From positions 1 through 15,328 of the forward strand of contig DGDP01000122.1 of NCBI GenBank assembly GCA_002385485.1: 15,328 bases of DNA. The letters run 5' to 3'. Every line of letters starts with the position of its first letter. The first letter of the stretch is position 1. The notes below the pieces were generated by a model that ran no database searches, was not told the origin of the DNA, and saw only the letters and a program-made list of their open reading frames with translations. Positions 1 through 6,976 of this stretch are shown piece after piece. Source of the DNA: Acetomicrobium sp. UBA3949. Lineage in GTDB: Bacteria > Synergistota > Synergistia > Synergistales > Acetomicrobiaceae. A program made the translations under genes and the position numbers.

Positions 1-19
1 AGCGAAAGGGGGGATATGA

Positions 20-325
20 ATGGCTCAAAATATCAGGATTAAGTTGAAGGCCTTTGATCATAGGGTCCTAGATGCATCGGCGCTGCAGATTGCCGAAACG
101 GCGAAAAGGACGGGGGCTAAAGTTTCAGGCCCCATACCCTTGCCCACGGCGATCAATAAGTACACGGTTTTGAAGTCGCCTCACAAGGATAAAGATGCAC
201 GGGAGCAGTTCGAGGTGCGCACTCATAAGAGGCTTATAGACATAGTCGATCCTACGCAGAAGACCATGGAAGCGCTGATGCAGCTGAACCTCCCTTCAGG
301 GGTAGATATACAGATACAACTGTAG
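20..325 (+). CDS. rpsJ: Small-subunit ribosomal protein S10 (uS10)
   Basis: S10 sits in the head of the 30S subunit and, in many bacteria, also pairs with NusB in transcription antitermination (family knowledge). The 101-residue product has the usual family length and opens with MAQNIRIKLKAFDHRVLD, followed by the family signature around residues 35-60 (SGPIPLPTAINKYTVLKSPH) and the C-terminal DIVDPTQKTMEALMQLNLPSGVDIQIQ region. An AAAGGGGGG ribosome-binding site at about 6-13 supports the ATG at 20. It is the first complete gene of the S10 operon here; the promoter and any leader lie outside the window. The next gene, rplC, follows after about 31 nt with no terminator visible. Confidence 0.98.
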   Translation: MAQNIRIKLKAFDHRVLDASALQIAETAKRTGAKVSGPIPLPTAINKYTVLKSPHKDKDAREQFEVRTHKRLIDIVDPTQKTMEALMQLNLPSGVDIQIQL

Positions 326-356
326 GGGAGCTCTGAGCTGAAAGGAGAGAAATTTG

Positions 357-986
357 ATGAGTCTAGGGATTTTAGGTGTTAAGGTTGGAATGACCCAAAT
401 TTTCGACGAAGAGGGTCAGGCTGTGCCCGTTACTGTCGTAGAGGCAGGTCCCTGTGCGGTGGTTGCTTTAAAAAGGCCCGAAGTCGAGATGTATTCGGCC
501 TTAGTCTTGGGCTTTGGGAAGGTGAAAGCCCATAGATTGAACAAGCCTATGCTGGGCGTATACAAAAAAGCAGGGATCGAACCCAAACGATGGTTGCGGG
601 AGTTCCGCGTCGATGACGTTACTGGTTATGAAGTTGGACAGACCATCGACGTATCTATCTTTGAAGTTGGTGAAGTCGTCGATGTTACGGGCACCAGCAA
701 AGGCAAAGGTTTTGCCGGTGTCATGAAGAGACACGGCTTTGGAGGCGGCCCTGCAAGTCACGGTGCCTCTCTGTTTCACAGGCGAGCCGGTTCTTCGGGA
801 GCCAGCAGCTCTCCGAGTCATGTCTTTAAGGGCAAGACGATGCCCGGTCGGATGGGTAACGAACGAGTGACCGTGAAAAACCTCAAAGTCGTTGCTATCG
901 ATAAAGAAAATAATTTGCTATTGATTAAAGGAGCCATCCCAGGGCCGCGTAATGGCCTTGTTATGGTGCATAAAAAGGAGGGCTAG
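357..986 (+). CDS. rplC: Large-subunit ribosomal protein L3 (uL3)
   Basis: L3 is an early 23S rRNA-binding assembly protein whose long loop reaches toward the peptidyl-transferase centre. The 209-residue product begins MSLGILGVKVGMTQIFDEEG, typical of the family, and carries the core loop around residues 113-170 (KGKGFAGVMKRHGFGG, then VFKGKTMPGRMGNERVT). I chose ATG 357 because it lies 9 nt after GGAG at 344-347; an in-frame TTG at 354 would add one residue. The loop segment reads GSSGASSSPS where E. coli has GSIGQNQTPG, so the glutamine methylated by PrmB in E. coli is absent. Three bases separate it from rplD. Confidence 0.98.
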   Translation: MSLGILGVKVGMTQIFDEEGQAVPVTVVEAGPCAVVALKRPEVEMYSALVLGFGKVKAHRLNKPMLGVYKKAGIEPKRWLREFRVDDVTGYEVGQTIDVSIFEVGEVVDVTGTSKGKGFAGVMKRHGFGGGPASHGASLFHRRAGSSGASSSPSHVFKGKTMPGRMGNERVTVKNLKVVAIDKENNLLLIKGAIPGPRNGLVMVHKKEG

Positions 987-989
987 TTT

Positions 990-1616
990 ATGCCTACTGT
1001 CGATGTTATCGGAATCGATGGACAAAAGGTGGGCGAAGTTGCCCTTGCCGATGATGTTTTTGCGGCGAGAATTCACGTTCCCGCTATGCATCAGGTCGTC
1101 GTAGCCTATTTGGCAGCACAAAGGCAAGGAACGCATTCGACGAAGACCAGAGGAGAGGTGCGCGGTGGCGGAAGGAAGCCCTGGAGACAAAAACACACCG
1201 GAAGGGCAAGGCATGGAAGCATACGCTCTCCTCTGTGGATAAAGGGTGGAGTTGTCCATGGGCCCAAACCGCGCTCGTATGATCAAAAGATCAATAAAAA
1301 GGTGAAGCGGTTGGCGATCAAGAGTGCTCTGAGCCTGAAGGTTAAGGAAAATAAACTTATTTTGGTCGAGGGAATCGAAACAATGTCGCCCAAGACGAAG
1401 GATATGTGTGCCTTTTTGGCAAACGCTCAGGCCCAAGCCAAACCGTTGATCGTCATACACGAATCGTTGCCTTCAATCTATATGGCGGCGAGAAACATAC
1501 CCGGAACGATGGTGTTGCATGTTGACAGCATTAACGTATACGAAATTTTAAATCATGAGCACCTCATATTGACTAAAGCCGCGGCACAAAGGCTGGAGGA
1601 GGTGTACTCAGCGTGA
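990..1616 (+). CDS. rplD: Large-subunit ribosomal protein L4 (uL4)
   Basis: L4 binds 23S rRNA, lines the constriction of the nascent-peptide tunnel with its extended loop, and in E. coli also represses its own S10 operon (family knowledge; no leader is in view here). The 208-residue protein has a globular Rossmann-like body and the basic loop at residues 58-83 (RGGGRKPWRQKHTGRARHGS). Residue 69 in that loop is His where E. coli has Gly64. The ATG at 990 follows AAAAAGGAGGG inside the rplC tail. The stop codon overlaps the GTG start of rplW by 4 nt, so the two are probably translationally coupled. Confidence 0.98.
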   Translation: MPTVDVIGIDGQKVGEVALADDVFAARIHVPAMHQVVVAYLAAQRQGTHSTKTRGEVRGGGRKPWRQKHTGRARHGSIRSPLWIKGGVVHGPKPRSYDQKINKKVKRLAIKSALSLKVKENKLILVEGIETMSPKTKDMCAFLANAQAQAKPLIVIHESLPSIYMAARNIPGTMVLHVDSINVYEILNHEHLILTKAAAQRLEEVYSA

Positions 1617-1912
1617 AGTTGACTTCCTATGATATAATTTTGCGGCCGGTAATAACCGAGAAAAGCAGCCGTCATATGATATACAACAAGTACACCTTTG
1701 AAGTGCATCCGAGCGCCAATAAGGTGGAAATTAAAAAGGCAATAGAGGAGATCTTCGACGTGAAGGTCGAAAAGGTCCATACGGTAAACATTAAACCAAA
1801 GCCGAAGCGCCTTGGGCGTTTTTTAGGACGCTCGAGAAGGTGGAAAAAAGCGATCGTAACATTAGCGCCAGGCGAACGCATTGAGTTCTTTGAAGGCGTA
1901 CGGACGACTTAA
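1613..1912 (+). CDS. rplW: Large-subunit ribosomal protein L23 (uL23)
   Basis: L23 stands at the exit of the peptide tunnel and is the docking site for trigger factor and SRP. The 99-residue product starts MKLTSYDIILRPVITEKSSR, the family signature, and keeps the central EVHPSANKVEIKKAIEEIF and the basic KPKPKRLGRFLGRSRRWKKA loop. It begins with GTG at 1613, sharing GTGA with the rplD stop; GGAGGAGGTG at about 1595-1604, within rplD codons, is its ribosome-binding site. rplB follows after 13 nt. Length and sequence are ordinary for the family. Confidence 0.98.
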   Translation: MKLTSYDIILRPVITEKSSRHMIYNKYTFEVHPSANKVEIKKAIEEIFDVKVEKVHTVNIKPKPKRLGRFLGRSRRWKKAIVTLAPGERIEFFEGVRTT

Positions 1913-1925
1913 AGGAGGAAGTCCA

Positions 1926-2759
1926 ATGGGAATTAAAAAATACAAACCGACGGCTCCCGGCAGACGCCAGATGGCCACATCGGACTTTTCGGAAATTACC
2001 AGAGATGAATTTGAAAAGAGCCTGGTAGTTTCATTGAAAAATAAGACGGCCGGAAGGAATAATAAGGGAAGGATTACTGCGAACCATCGCGGCGGGGGGC
2101 ACAAGAGGCTCTATAGAATCGTAGATTTCAAGAGAGATAAATTCAACGTTCCAGGAAAAGTTGCCGCGATAGAGTACGATCCTAACAGGTCGGCAAGGAT
2201 AGCGCTCGTACATTATGCCGATGGTGAGAAGCGCTACATTCTGGCCCCGGTGGGCTTGAGCGTGGGAGACGTGATTATGTCCGGAGAAAAAGCTGACATA
2301 AAACCTGGCAACGCATTAAAGCTACGGGATATTCCTGTCGGCACCTTCGTCCATAATATCGAGCTGCAGCCGGGGCGAGGCGGTGTGATGGCCAGATCTG
2401 CCGGCGCACAGGTGCAGATAATGGCAAAGGAAGGAAAATACGTTTTGCTGCGGATGCCGAGCGGTGAAATAAGGTATGTTCTGCAGGAGTGCATGGCTAC
2501 GGTTGGCCAGGTCGGAAACGTGGAACACGAAAACGAGGTGCATGGCAAGGCCGGCAGGAAGAGGTGGCTTGGCAGGAAGCCAAGAGTGCGTCCTATGGCC
2601 ATGAATCCCGTCGATCATCCCCTAGGTGGTGGCGAGGGGAGAACGAAGTCGAACAAGCACCCCGTTTCGGTTACGGGCGTTCCGGCTAAGGGGTATAAAA
2701 CCCGTAAGCCTAAAAAGGCATCGACCAAATACATCGTTCGTCGCAGGAACGTTCAGTAA
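1926..2759 (+). CDS. rplB: Large-subunit ribosomal protein L2 (uL2)
   Basis: L2 is needed for subunit association and peptidyl-transferase assembly. The 277-residue product begins MGIKKYKPTAPGRRQ and has the N-terminal OB-like fold (about residues 40-125), the SH3-like fold (about 130-195) and the C-terminal rRNA-reaching segment with HPLGGGEGRT at 231-240; His231 matches the conserved His229 of E. coli L2. ATG 1926 is chosen because AAAGGAGG lies just upstream and the protein aligns from this Met. An upstream in-frame extension to 1881 would run through the end of rplW and is not credible. rpsS follows after 16 nt. Confidence 0.98.
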   Translation: MGIKKYKPTAPGRRQMATSDFSEITRDEFEKSLVVSLKNKTAGRNNKGRITANHRGGGHKRLYRIVDFKRDKFNVPGKVAAIEYDPNRSARIALVHYADGEKRYILAPVGLSVGDVIMSGEKADIKPGNALKLRDIPVGTFVHNIELQPGRGGVMARSAGAQVQIMAKEGKYVLLRMPSGEIRYVLQECMATVGQVGNVEHENEVHGKAGRKRWLGRKPRVRPMAMNPVDHPLGGGEGRTKSNKHPVSVTGVPAKGYKTRKPKKASTKYIVRRRNVQ

Positions 2760-2775
2760 GGGAGGGAACTGACTT

Positions 2776-3057
2776 ATGCCCCGTTCGGTAAAAAAAGGTC
2801 CCTATGTGGATCAAAAATTGTTGAAACGAATAGAGGAAATGAACGCGTCCGGAAACAAGAGAGTGATCAAGACATGGTCTAGGAGATCTACAATAGTGCC
2901 AGGCATGATTGGTCATACTATCGCGGTTCACAACGGACGCACCCACATACCGATTTACATCAGCGAAAATATGGTAGGCCATAAGCTCGGAGAGTTTGCC
3001 CCGACCAGAAAATTCGGCGGGCATGCCGGGCAGGAACGCACCACCAGGGTAAGGTAG
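2776..3057 (+). CDS. rpsS: Small-subunit ribosomal protein S19 (uS19)
   Basis: S19 forms a complex with S13 in the 30S head and contacts the bridge to the large subunit near A-site tRNA. The 93-residue protein has the usual length and signatures: PRSVKKGPYVDQKLLKRIE at the start, KTWSRRSTIVPGMIGHTIAVHNG in the middle, and the GEFAPTRKFGGHAG segment near the C terminus. ATG 2776 follows GGGAGGGA at 2760-2767. It is in the normal S10-operon position between rplB and rplV, and its stop is 11 nt from the chosen rplV start. Confidence 0.98.
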   Translation: MPRSVKKGPYVDQKLLKRIEEMNASGNKRVIKTWSRRSTIVPGMIGHTIAVHNGRTHIPIYISENMVGHKLGEFAPTRKFGGHAGQERTTRVR

Positions 3058-3068
3058 GGTGAGAGATG

Positions 3069-3416
3069 ATGGAAGCGAAAGCTATTTCCAAACAAATAAG
3101 GATTTCACCCTTTAAGGTGCGACAGGTGTTGTCCTTGATCAGAGGCAAGAAAGCTGGCGAAGCTCTTTTGATATTGCGCTATTCTCCCAAAAAGGCCGCG
3201 CGATATATTGAGAAGACTTTGACCAGCGCCATTGCAAACGCAGATCACAACCTGGGCATTGCCGTCGACGAACTTTATGTAGTTAAGGCCGTCGCGGATG
3301 AAGGTCCTACTTTGAAGAGATGGAAACCGGTATCCATGGGAAGGGCCCATCCTTTCAATCATCGTACCTGTCATATCACTATAGTAGTTGGCGAAAAGCA
3401 AGGAGGTATTGACTAA
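3069..3416 (+). CDS. rplV: Large-subunit ribosomal protein L22 (uL22)
   Basis: L22 organises several 23S rRNA domains, and its beta-hairpin, with L4, forms the tunnel constriction where macrolides act. The protein (115 residues from this start) opens MEAKAISKQIRISPFKVRQV and has the hairpin at about residues 78-105 (DEGPTLKRWKPVSMGRAHPF). The hairpin is less basic than usual, with Val-Ser after KRWKP and Asn-His before RTCHITI. Two adjacent ATGs (3066 and 3069) are possible; GGTGA at 3058-3062 gives better spacing to 3069, so the start is uncertain by one codon. The rpsC ribosome-binding site lies inside its last codons. Confidence 0.97.
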   Translation: MEAKAISKQIRISPFKVRQVLSLIRGKKAGEALLILRYSPKKAARYIEKTLTSAIANADHNLGIAVDELYVVKAVADEGPTLKRWKPVSMGRAHPFNHRTCHITIVVGEKQGGID

Positions 3417-3417
3417 G

Positions 3418-4092
3418 ATGGGACAGAAAGTACATCCCGTTGGCTATCGTCTGGGAGTCATCCGTGATTGGGAATCGAGATGGTATGCCGACAAGAAAAA
3501 TTTTGCCAAGCAATTGCATGAGGACATCAAACTGCGTAAATGGATAAAGGACAGATGGGGACATGCCGGCATCTCCACGGTCGAAATAGAGCGGATCGGA
3601 AACGTAATCCGGTTCACGATTTGGACCGCCCGCCCCGGTGTCGTAATAGGAAAAGGTGGCAGCGAAATACAGGAAGTCAGGGATGAACTGCAGAAGATGA
3701 CGGGATCCAGGGTCATGATCAACGTCCAGGAGATAAAAAATCCCGACAAAAAAGCCCAAATAGTCGCCGAGGGCATAGCATCGGCCCTGGAACGGAGAGT
3801 GTCCTTCCGAAGAGCGATGAAACAGGCCATATTCCGTGCCATGAAGGCAGGAGCTTTGGGCATCAAGACGCAGTGTTCCGGCAGGTTGGGCGGCGCCGAA
3901 ATTGCCAGAAGAGAGTGGTATCTCGAAGGCCGCTTGCCTCTATCCACGCTGAGGGCAGATATCGATTACGGTTTTGCCGAGGCCAAGACGATGTACGGCG
4001 TTATCGGAGTAAAGGTATGGATATATAACGGCGATGTATTACCCTCGCTCAAGGAGCAGCCTCACGACGAGGTTTCGAGCGAGAGGAGGTGA
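3418..4092 (+). CDS. rpsC: Small-subunit ribosomal protein S3 (uS3)
   Basis: S3 lines the mRNA entry channel of the 30S subunit and takes part in the ribosomal helicase activity. The 224-residue protein starts MGQKVHPVGYRLGVIRDWES. It contains a type II KH RNA-binding domain with the GXXG loop at residues 78-81 (VVIGKGGSEIQ), then the C-terminal S3 domain with CSGRLGGAEIARREWYLEGR. ATG 3418 is one base after the rplV stop and is preceded by AAGGAGGT at 3400-3407; a longer in-frame extension to 3388 would overlap rplV and lacks family support. The last codons, AGG AGG TGA, form the ribosome-binding site of rplP. Confidence 0.98.
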   Translation: MGQKVHPVGYRLGVIRDWESRWYADKKNFAKQLHEDIKLRKWIKDRWGHAGISTVEIERIGNVIRFTIWTARPGVVIGKGGSEIQEVRDELQKMTGSRVMINVQEIKNPDKKAQIVAEGIASALERRVSFRRAMKQAIFRAMKAGALGIKTQCSGRLGGAEIARREWYLEGRLPLSTLRADIDYGFAEAKTMYGVIGVKVWIYNGDVLPSLKEQPHDEVSSERR

Positions 4093-4099
4093 ATGGATT

Positions 4100-4525
4100 A
4101 TGTTGATGCCAAAAAGGGTGAAGTATAGAAAACCTTTTCGCAAGCCTCTGCGAGGCAGGACGAAGGGTGGCGCAACTGTGGCCTTTGGAGATTACGGGTT
4201 GCAGGCTCTTGAAAACGTATGGCTCACTGCAAGGCAGATAGAGGCTGCCCGTATAGCCATCACGCGAAAAATGAAAAAGGGCGGAAAACTTTGGATAAGA
4301 GTCTTCCCCGACGTCGCATATACCAAAAAGCCTTTGGAGACCAGGATGGGCAAAGGTAAGGGCGCTCCTGAGTATTGGGTTGCTCCCGTCAAACGTGGCC
4401 GGGTTATCTTCGAAGTGGCCGGTGTTTCCAGAGAAGTGGTAGAAGAGGCTTTTCGCTCTGCCGCACATAAATTGCCCATCAAGGTTCGGGTCATCGAAAG
4501 GGAAGAAATGGGTGGTGAAGCATAA
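4100..4525 (+). CDS. rplP: Large-subunit ribosomal protein L16 (uL16)
   Basis: L16 helps shape the A site and stabilises aminoacyl-tRNA on the 50S subunit. The product is 141 residues from ATG 4100 (MLMPKRVKYRKPFRKPLRG) and carries the family signatures FGDYGLQALE, RKMKKGGKLWIRVFPD and RMGKGKGAPEYWVAPVKRGR. ATG 4100 lies 7 nt after AGGAGGTGA (4084-4092), which fits better than the in-frame ATG at 4106, although MPKRVKYRK is the commoner family start. A further upstream extension would run through the rpsC end. Its TAA shares one base with the rpmC ATG. Confidence 0.97.
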   Translation: MLMPKRVKYRKPFRKPLRGRTKGGATVAFGDYGLQALENVWLTARQIEAARIAITRKMKKGGKLWIRVFPDVAYTKKPLETRMGKGKGAPEYWVAPVKRGRVIFEVAGVSREVVEEAFRSAAHKLPIKVRVIEREEMGGEA

Positions 4526-4740
4526 TGAATCCTAAGGAGTTGCGCGACCTAACCGTCGAAGAACTTAAGGAAAAACACAGGGAATATAAAAAGGAACTAT
4601 ACAATCTTCGCTTCCAGCATGCCATTGGTCAGCTTTCCAATACGGCAAGGATAACGGAAGTGAAGAGGACGATCGCCAGGATACTCACTATCATGCGCGA
4701 GAAAGAGACCGGGCGAGATCGCTCCTCGGTGTTGAATTAA
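4525..4740 (+). CDS. rpmC: Large-subunit ribosomal protein L29 (uL29)
   Basis: L29 is a two-helix protein near the tunnel exit, next to L23, forming part of the chaperone and SRP docking surface. The 71-residue product shows the family pattern: MNPKELRDLTVEELKEK, then KKELYNLRFQHAIGQLSNTARI, then a second helix with EVKRTIARILTIMREKE. The start overlaps the rplP stop by one base (TAATG), which suggests coupled translation. It is slightly longer than the 63-66 residues common in the family, because of a polar tail GRDRSSVLN. Confidence 0.98.
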   Translation: MNPKELRDLTVEELKEKHREYKKELYNLRFQHAIGQLSNTARITEVKRTIARILTIMREKETGRDRSSVLN

Positions 4741-4753
4741 AGGAGGGAGTTCT

Positions 4754-5047
4754 ATGGAGGAGCGCAAGGCTCAAAAAAAGGTCAAAAGAGGCATTGTCGT
4801 AAGCAATAAAATGGACAAAACGGTAGTGGTCAGAGTAGACAGGATGGCGAAGCACGCGTTATACGACAAACCTGTTCTCAAGAGCAAGAAATTCATGGCT
4901 CATGACGAGGATAATTCTTGCTCCATAGGAGACAAGGTTTTAATAGAGGAAACTCGACCTCTTTCGCGAAAGAAAAGATGGAAAGTCGTAAAGATCCTGG
5001 AGCGTGCTCCTCTCTTTGAATACACTGGACCAGTCGAGGAGGAATAA
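4754..5047 (+). CDS. rpsQ: Small-subunit ribosomal protein S17 (uS17)
   Basis: S17 is a primary 16S rRNA-binding OB-fold protein in the body of the 30S subunit. The product has the signatures KRGIVVSNKMDKTVVVRVDR, then KKFMAHDEDNSCSIGDKVLI and EETRPLSRKKRWKVVKILERA. At 97 residues it is about ten longer than common forms, owing to a short N-terminal extension (MEERKAQKKV) and a C-terminal tail EYTGPVEEE. ATG 4754 follows AGGAGG at 4741-4746. The tail codons GAG GAG GAA TAA also serve as the ribosome-binding site for rplN, 5 nt on. It closes the S10-type block. Confidence 0.98.
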   Translation: MEERKAQKKVKRGIVVSNKMDKTVVVRVDRMAKHALYDKPVLKSKKFMAHDEDNSCSIGDKVLIEETRPLSRKKRWKVVKILERAPLFEYTGPVEEE

Positions 5048-5052
5048 AGGCC

Positions 5053-5421
5053 ATGATACAGTTACATACTATGCTTAATGTGGCCGATAATTCGGGAGCG
5101 AAAAAAATAAGGTGCATTCAGGTGACCGGGGGAAGTTACAGGCGATATGGGACGGTTGGCGACGTAATAGTGGCTTCAGTTAAGGAAGCTATACCGAACA
5201 GCAACATCAAAAAAGGCGATGTAGTCAAAGCCGTAATTGTGCGCGTTCGCAAAGAGGTAAGGCGTCGCGACGGTTCCTACGTTCGCTTCGACGACAACGC
5301 TGCCGTTATAATCGATAACCAGGGAAACCCTCGCGGTACGCGCATATTCGGCCCTGTAGCCAGGGAATTGAGGGACAAGGGTTATACGCGCATAGTATCG
5401 CTTGCTCCTGAGGTCGTATGA
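5053..5421 (+). CDS. rplN: Large-subunit ribosomal protein L14 (uL14)
   Basis: L14 sits at the subunit interface, forms intersubunit bridges and is the binding site of the silencing factor RsfS. The 122-residue protein is the exact length typical of bacteria. It begins MIQLHTMLNVADNSGAKKI and keeps GDVIVASVKEAIPN, the KGDVVKAVIVRVRKEVRRRDG core and RGTRIFGPVARELR. It is the first gene of the spc-type block, but only 5 nt separate it from rpsQ, so there is no room for a separate promoter here. Its stop lies inside the AGGAGG-rich leader of rplX. Confidence 0.98.
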   Translation: MIQLHTMLNVADNSGAKKIRCIQVTGGSYRRYGTVGDVIVASVKEAIPNSNIKKGDVVKAVIVRVRKEVRRRDGSYVRFDDNAAVIIDNQGNPRGTRIFGPVARELRDKGYTRIVSLAPEVV

Positions 5422-5435
5422 GGAGGCGTGTTTAT

Positions 5436-5762
5436 ATGTCTAAGATGCGAATTAAAAAGGGAGATATGGTCCGCGTTATTTCCGGTAGAGATAAAGGAAA
5501 GGAAGGCAAGGTCCTCCGGCGCATACCAACAAGGGATATGTTGTTGATAGAGGGAGTGAATGTCGTAACGAAGCATTCGCGTCCCTCTCAGAAAAATCCC
5601 CAGGGCGGGATCCTGCGCCAGGAAGCCCCTATCCATGCGGACAAGGTCATGCTGGTCTGTCCTGCCTGCGGTGAAGCGACGAGGGTTTCCCGCGCTTTTT
5701 TGGAGGACGGACGCAAGGTTCGCCTATGCAAGAAGTGCGGCGAAATAGTGGATAAGCTTTAG
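5436..5762 (+). CDS. rplX: Large-subunit ribosomal protein L24 (uL24), zinc-ribbon form
   Basis: L24 starts 50S assembly by binding the 5' end of 23S rRNA. The 108-residue protein has the KOW motif at residues 6-33 (IKKGDMVRVISGRDKGKEG) and the family core HSRPSQKNPQGGILRQEAPI. The C terminus carries two CXXC pairs, Cys75/Cys78 and Cys98/Cys101, a probable zinc ribbon present in many but not all bacterial L24 proteins. ATG 5436 is chosen because AGGAGG at 5421-5426 is at good distance and the family starts with MSKMRIKKGD or similar. An ATG at 5418 overlapping rplN would add six residues and has no support. Confidence 0.98.
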   Translation: MSKMRIKKGDMVRVISGRDKGKEGKVLRRIPTRDMLLIEGVNVVTKHSRPSQKNPQGGILRQEAPIHADKVMLVCPACGEATRVSRAFLEDGRKVRLCKKCGEIVDKL

Positions 5763-5781
5763 GTTGAGGAGGAACAGGCAA

Positions 5782-6324
5782 ATGGTTCCGCGATTACTTG
5801 AAAAATACAGAAGCGAAGTAGTTCCGCGAATGATGAAGGCCTTTAATTACAAAAACGTCATGCAGGTTCCCCGAATAGACAAGGTCGTCGTCAATATTGG
5901 TGTAAGCGAAGCGAAACAGGATATAAAATATTTGGACGCCGCTATCAACGAGCTGGCCCTCATCACAGGGCAACGGCCTGTATTGAAAAGAGCTAAGAAG
6001 TCCGTTGCGGGTTTCAAGGTGAGAAAGGGCATGCCCGTGGCGTGCACCGTTACGCTCAGAGGGGCTAAGATGTGGGAGTTTTTGGACAGGTTGGTCTCTC
6101 TGGCTTTGCCCCGCATAAAGGACTTTCAGGGCGTTTCGAGAAAAGGCCTCGACGGACGCGGAAACTATAACTTGGGGCTGAGGGAACAGCTGATATTCCC
6201 TGAAATCGAATACGACGACATTATACGCATCAGGGGTATGAACGTAAGCATTACGACTACGGCGAAAACCGATGAGGAAGCTTACGGACTGCTAAAAGAG
6301 CTGGGTATGCCCTTCAGGCAGTAG
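5782..6324 (+). CDS. rplE: Large-subunit ribosomal protein L5 (uL5)
   Basis: L5 binds 5S rRNA in the central protuberance and contacts P-site tRNA. The 180-residue protein has the standard length. It contains YKNVMQVPRIDKVVVNIGV, the TGQRPVLKRAKKSVAGFKVR segment, and the C-terminal FPEIEYDDIIRIRGMNVSI region. ATG 5782 is selected because GAGGAGGAA lies at 5766-5774, about 7 nt upstream; an in-frame TTG at 5764 would itself cover this site. It sits between rplX and zinc-type rpsN as expected for an spc operon. Confidence 0.98.
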   Translation: MVPRLLEKYRSEVVPRMMKAFNYKNVMQVPRIDKVVVNIGVSEAKQDIKYLDAAINELALITGQRPVLKRAKKSVAGFKVRKGMPVACTVTLRGAKMWEFLDRLVSLALPRIKDFQGVSRKGLDGRGNYNLGLREQLIFPEIEYDDIIRIRGMNVSITTTAKTDEEAYGLLKELGMPFRQ

Positions 6325-6345
6325 CGATGAGGAGGTTAAAAACCG

Positions 6346-6531
6346 ATGTCTAGGAAAGCTCTTGAGATAAAGGCTCAAAGAGAACCGAAGTATAAGGTGA
6401 GAAAATACAACAGATGTCCGCTTTGCGGTCGCCCGAGGGCATTTATGAGGAAGTTTAACATGTGTAGGTGCTGCTTCAGAGATTTGGCGCGACAGGGCAA
6501 GATCCCTGGAGTCGTCAAATCTAGCTGGTAG
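6346..6531 (+). CDS. rpsZ: Small-subunit ribosomal protein S14, zinc-binding type Z (uS14)
   Basis: S14 stabilises the 30S head. This is the short 61-residue zinc-binding form (rpsN1/rpsZ type) rather than the longer roughly 100-residue zinc-free form. Cys24, Cys27, Cys40 and Cys43 form the CX2C-X12-CX2C zinc knuckle; the second pair reads CRCC, with an extra Cys at position 42. The C-terminal GKIPGVVKSSW motif is diagnostic. ATG 6346 follows GAGGAGG at 6328-6334. Its place between rplE and rpsH is standard. Some annotations call this gene rpsN. Confidence 0.98.
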   Translation: MSRKALEIKAQREPKYKVRKYNRCPLCGRPRAFMRKFNMCRCCFRDLARQGKIPGVVKSSW

Positions 6532-6558
6532 CCCTATGAAACAAAAGGAGGATCGGCG

Positions 6559-6963
6559 ATGTATGTTACAGATCCGATTGCTGATATGTTAACGCGAATC
6601 CGCAATGCGAACATAGCTTACCACGAAGTGGTTGACATCCCTATGAGCAACATGAAGCATCGTATTGCGCGAGTATTGAAGGACGAAGGTTATATAAAAA
6701 ACTATAAAGTGATAAACGACCCCGGCAAGCCCTATCAAATATTGAGGATATATTTGCACTACGGGCCAAACAAGGAAAGGGTAATCCAGGGTCTTCGTCG
6801 GGTCAGCAAGCCCGGCAGGCGAATATACGTCAACAGCAGAGACTTGCCGAAGGTCATGGGGGGCTTGGGGGTAGCGATAATATCGACTTCAAGCGGACTG
6901 ATGACTGACGCGGAGGCCAGAAAAAAAGGCCTTGGCGGCGAAGTCCTTTGCTACGTGTGGTAA
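6559..6963 (+). CDS. rpsH: Small-subunit ribosomal protein S8 (uS8)
   Basis: S8 is a primary binder of the central 16S rRNA domain, and in E. coli it represses the spc operon. The 134-residue protein starts MYVTDPIADMLTRIRNAN and ends with the family C-terminal region STSSGLMTDAEARKKGLGGE then VLCYVW. ATG 6559 follows AAAGGAGG at 6544-6551. I could not identify an S8 operator-like helix near rplX-rplE by eye. The gap to rplF is 13 nt and is filled by a G-rich ribosome-binding site. Confidence 0.98.
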   Translation: MYVTDPIADMLTRIRNANIAYHEVVDIPMSNMKHRIARVLKDEGYIKNYKVINDPGKPYQILRIYLHYGPNKERVIQGLRRVSKPGRRIYVNSRDLPKVMGGLGVAIISTSSGLMTDAEARKKGLGGEVLCYVW

Positions 6964-6976
6964 GGGGGGAAAGACG

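Noticed and set aside
1..19. Possible end of an upstream gene (such as tuf) before rpsJ
   Set aside because: Only 19 bases, mostly a ribosome-binding site; too little to assign.
1633..1638. Perfect TATAAT hexamer early in rplW
   Set aside because: The -35 region at a 17-bp spacing (about 1610-1615) has no resemblance to TTGACA; TTGACT at 1619 is only 8 bp away.
2489..2689. Plus-strand 66-codon frame inside rplB, with repeated GRKRGTRKRG-like residues
   Set aside because: Out-of-frame reading of the basic, Gly-rich L2 C-terminal region; low complexity follows from the host gene.
5763..5781. Looked for an S8 repressor-binding helix between rplX and rplE, as in E. coli
   Set aside because: The 19-nt gap holds only a ribosome-binding site; no convincing helix by eye.
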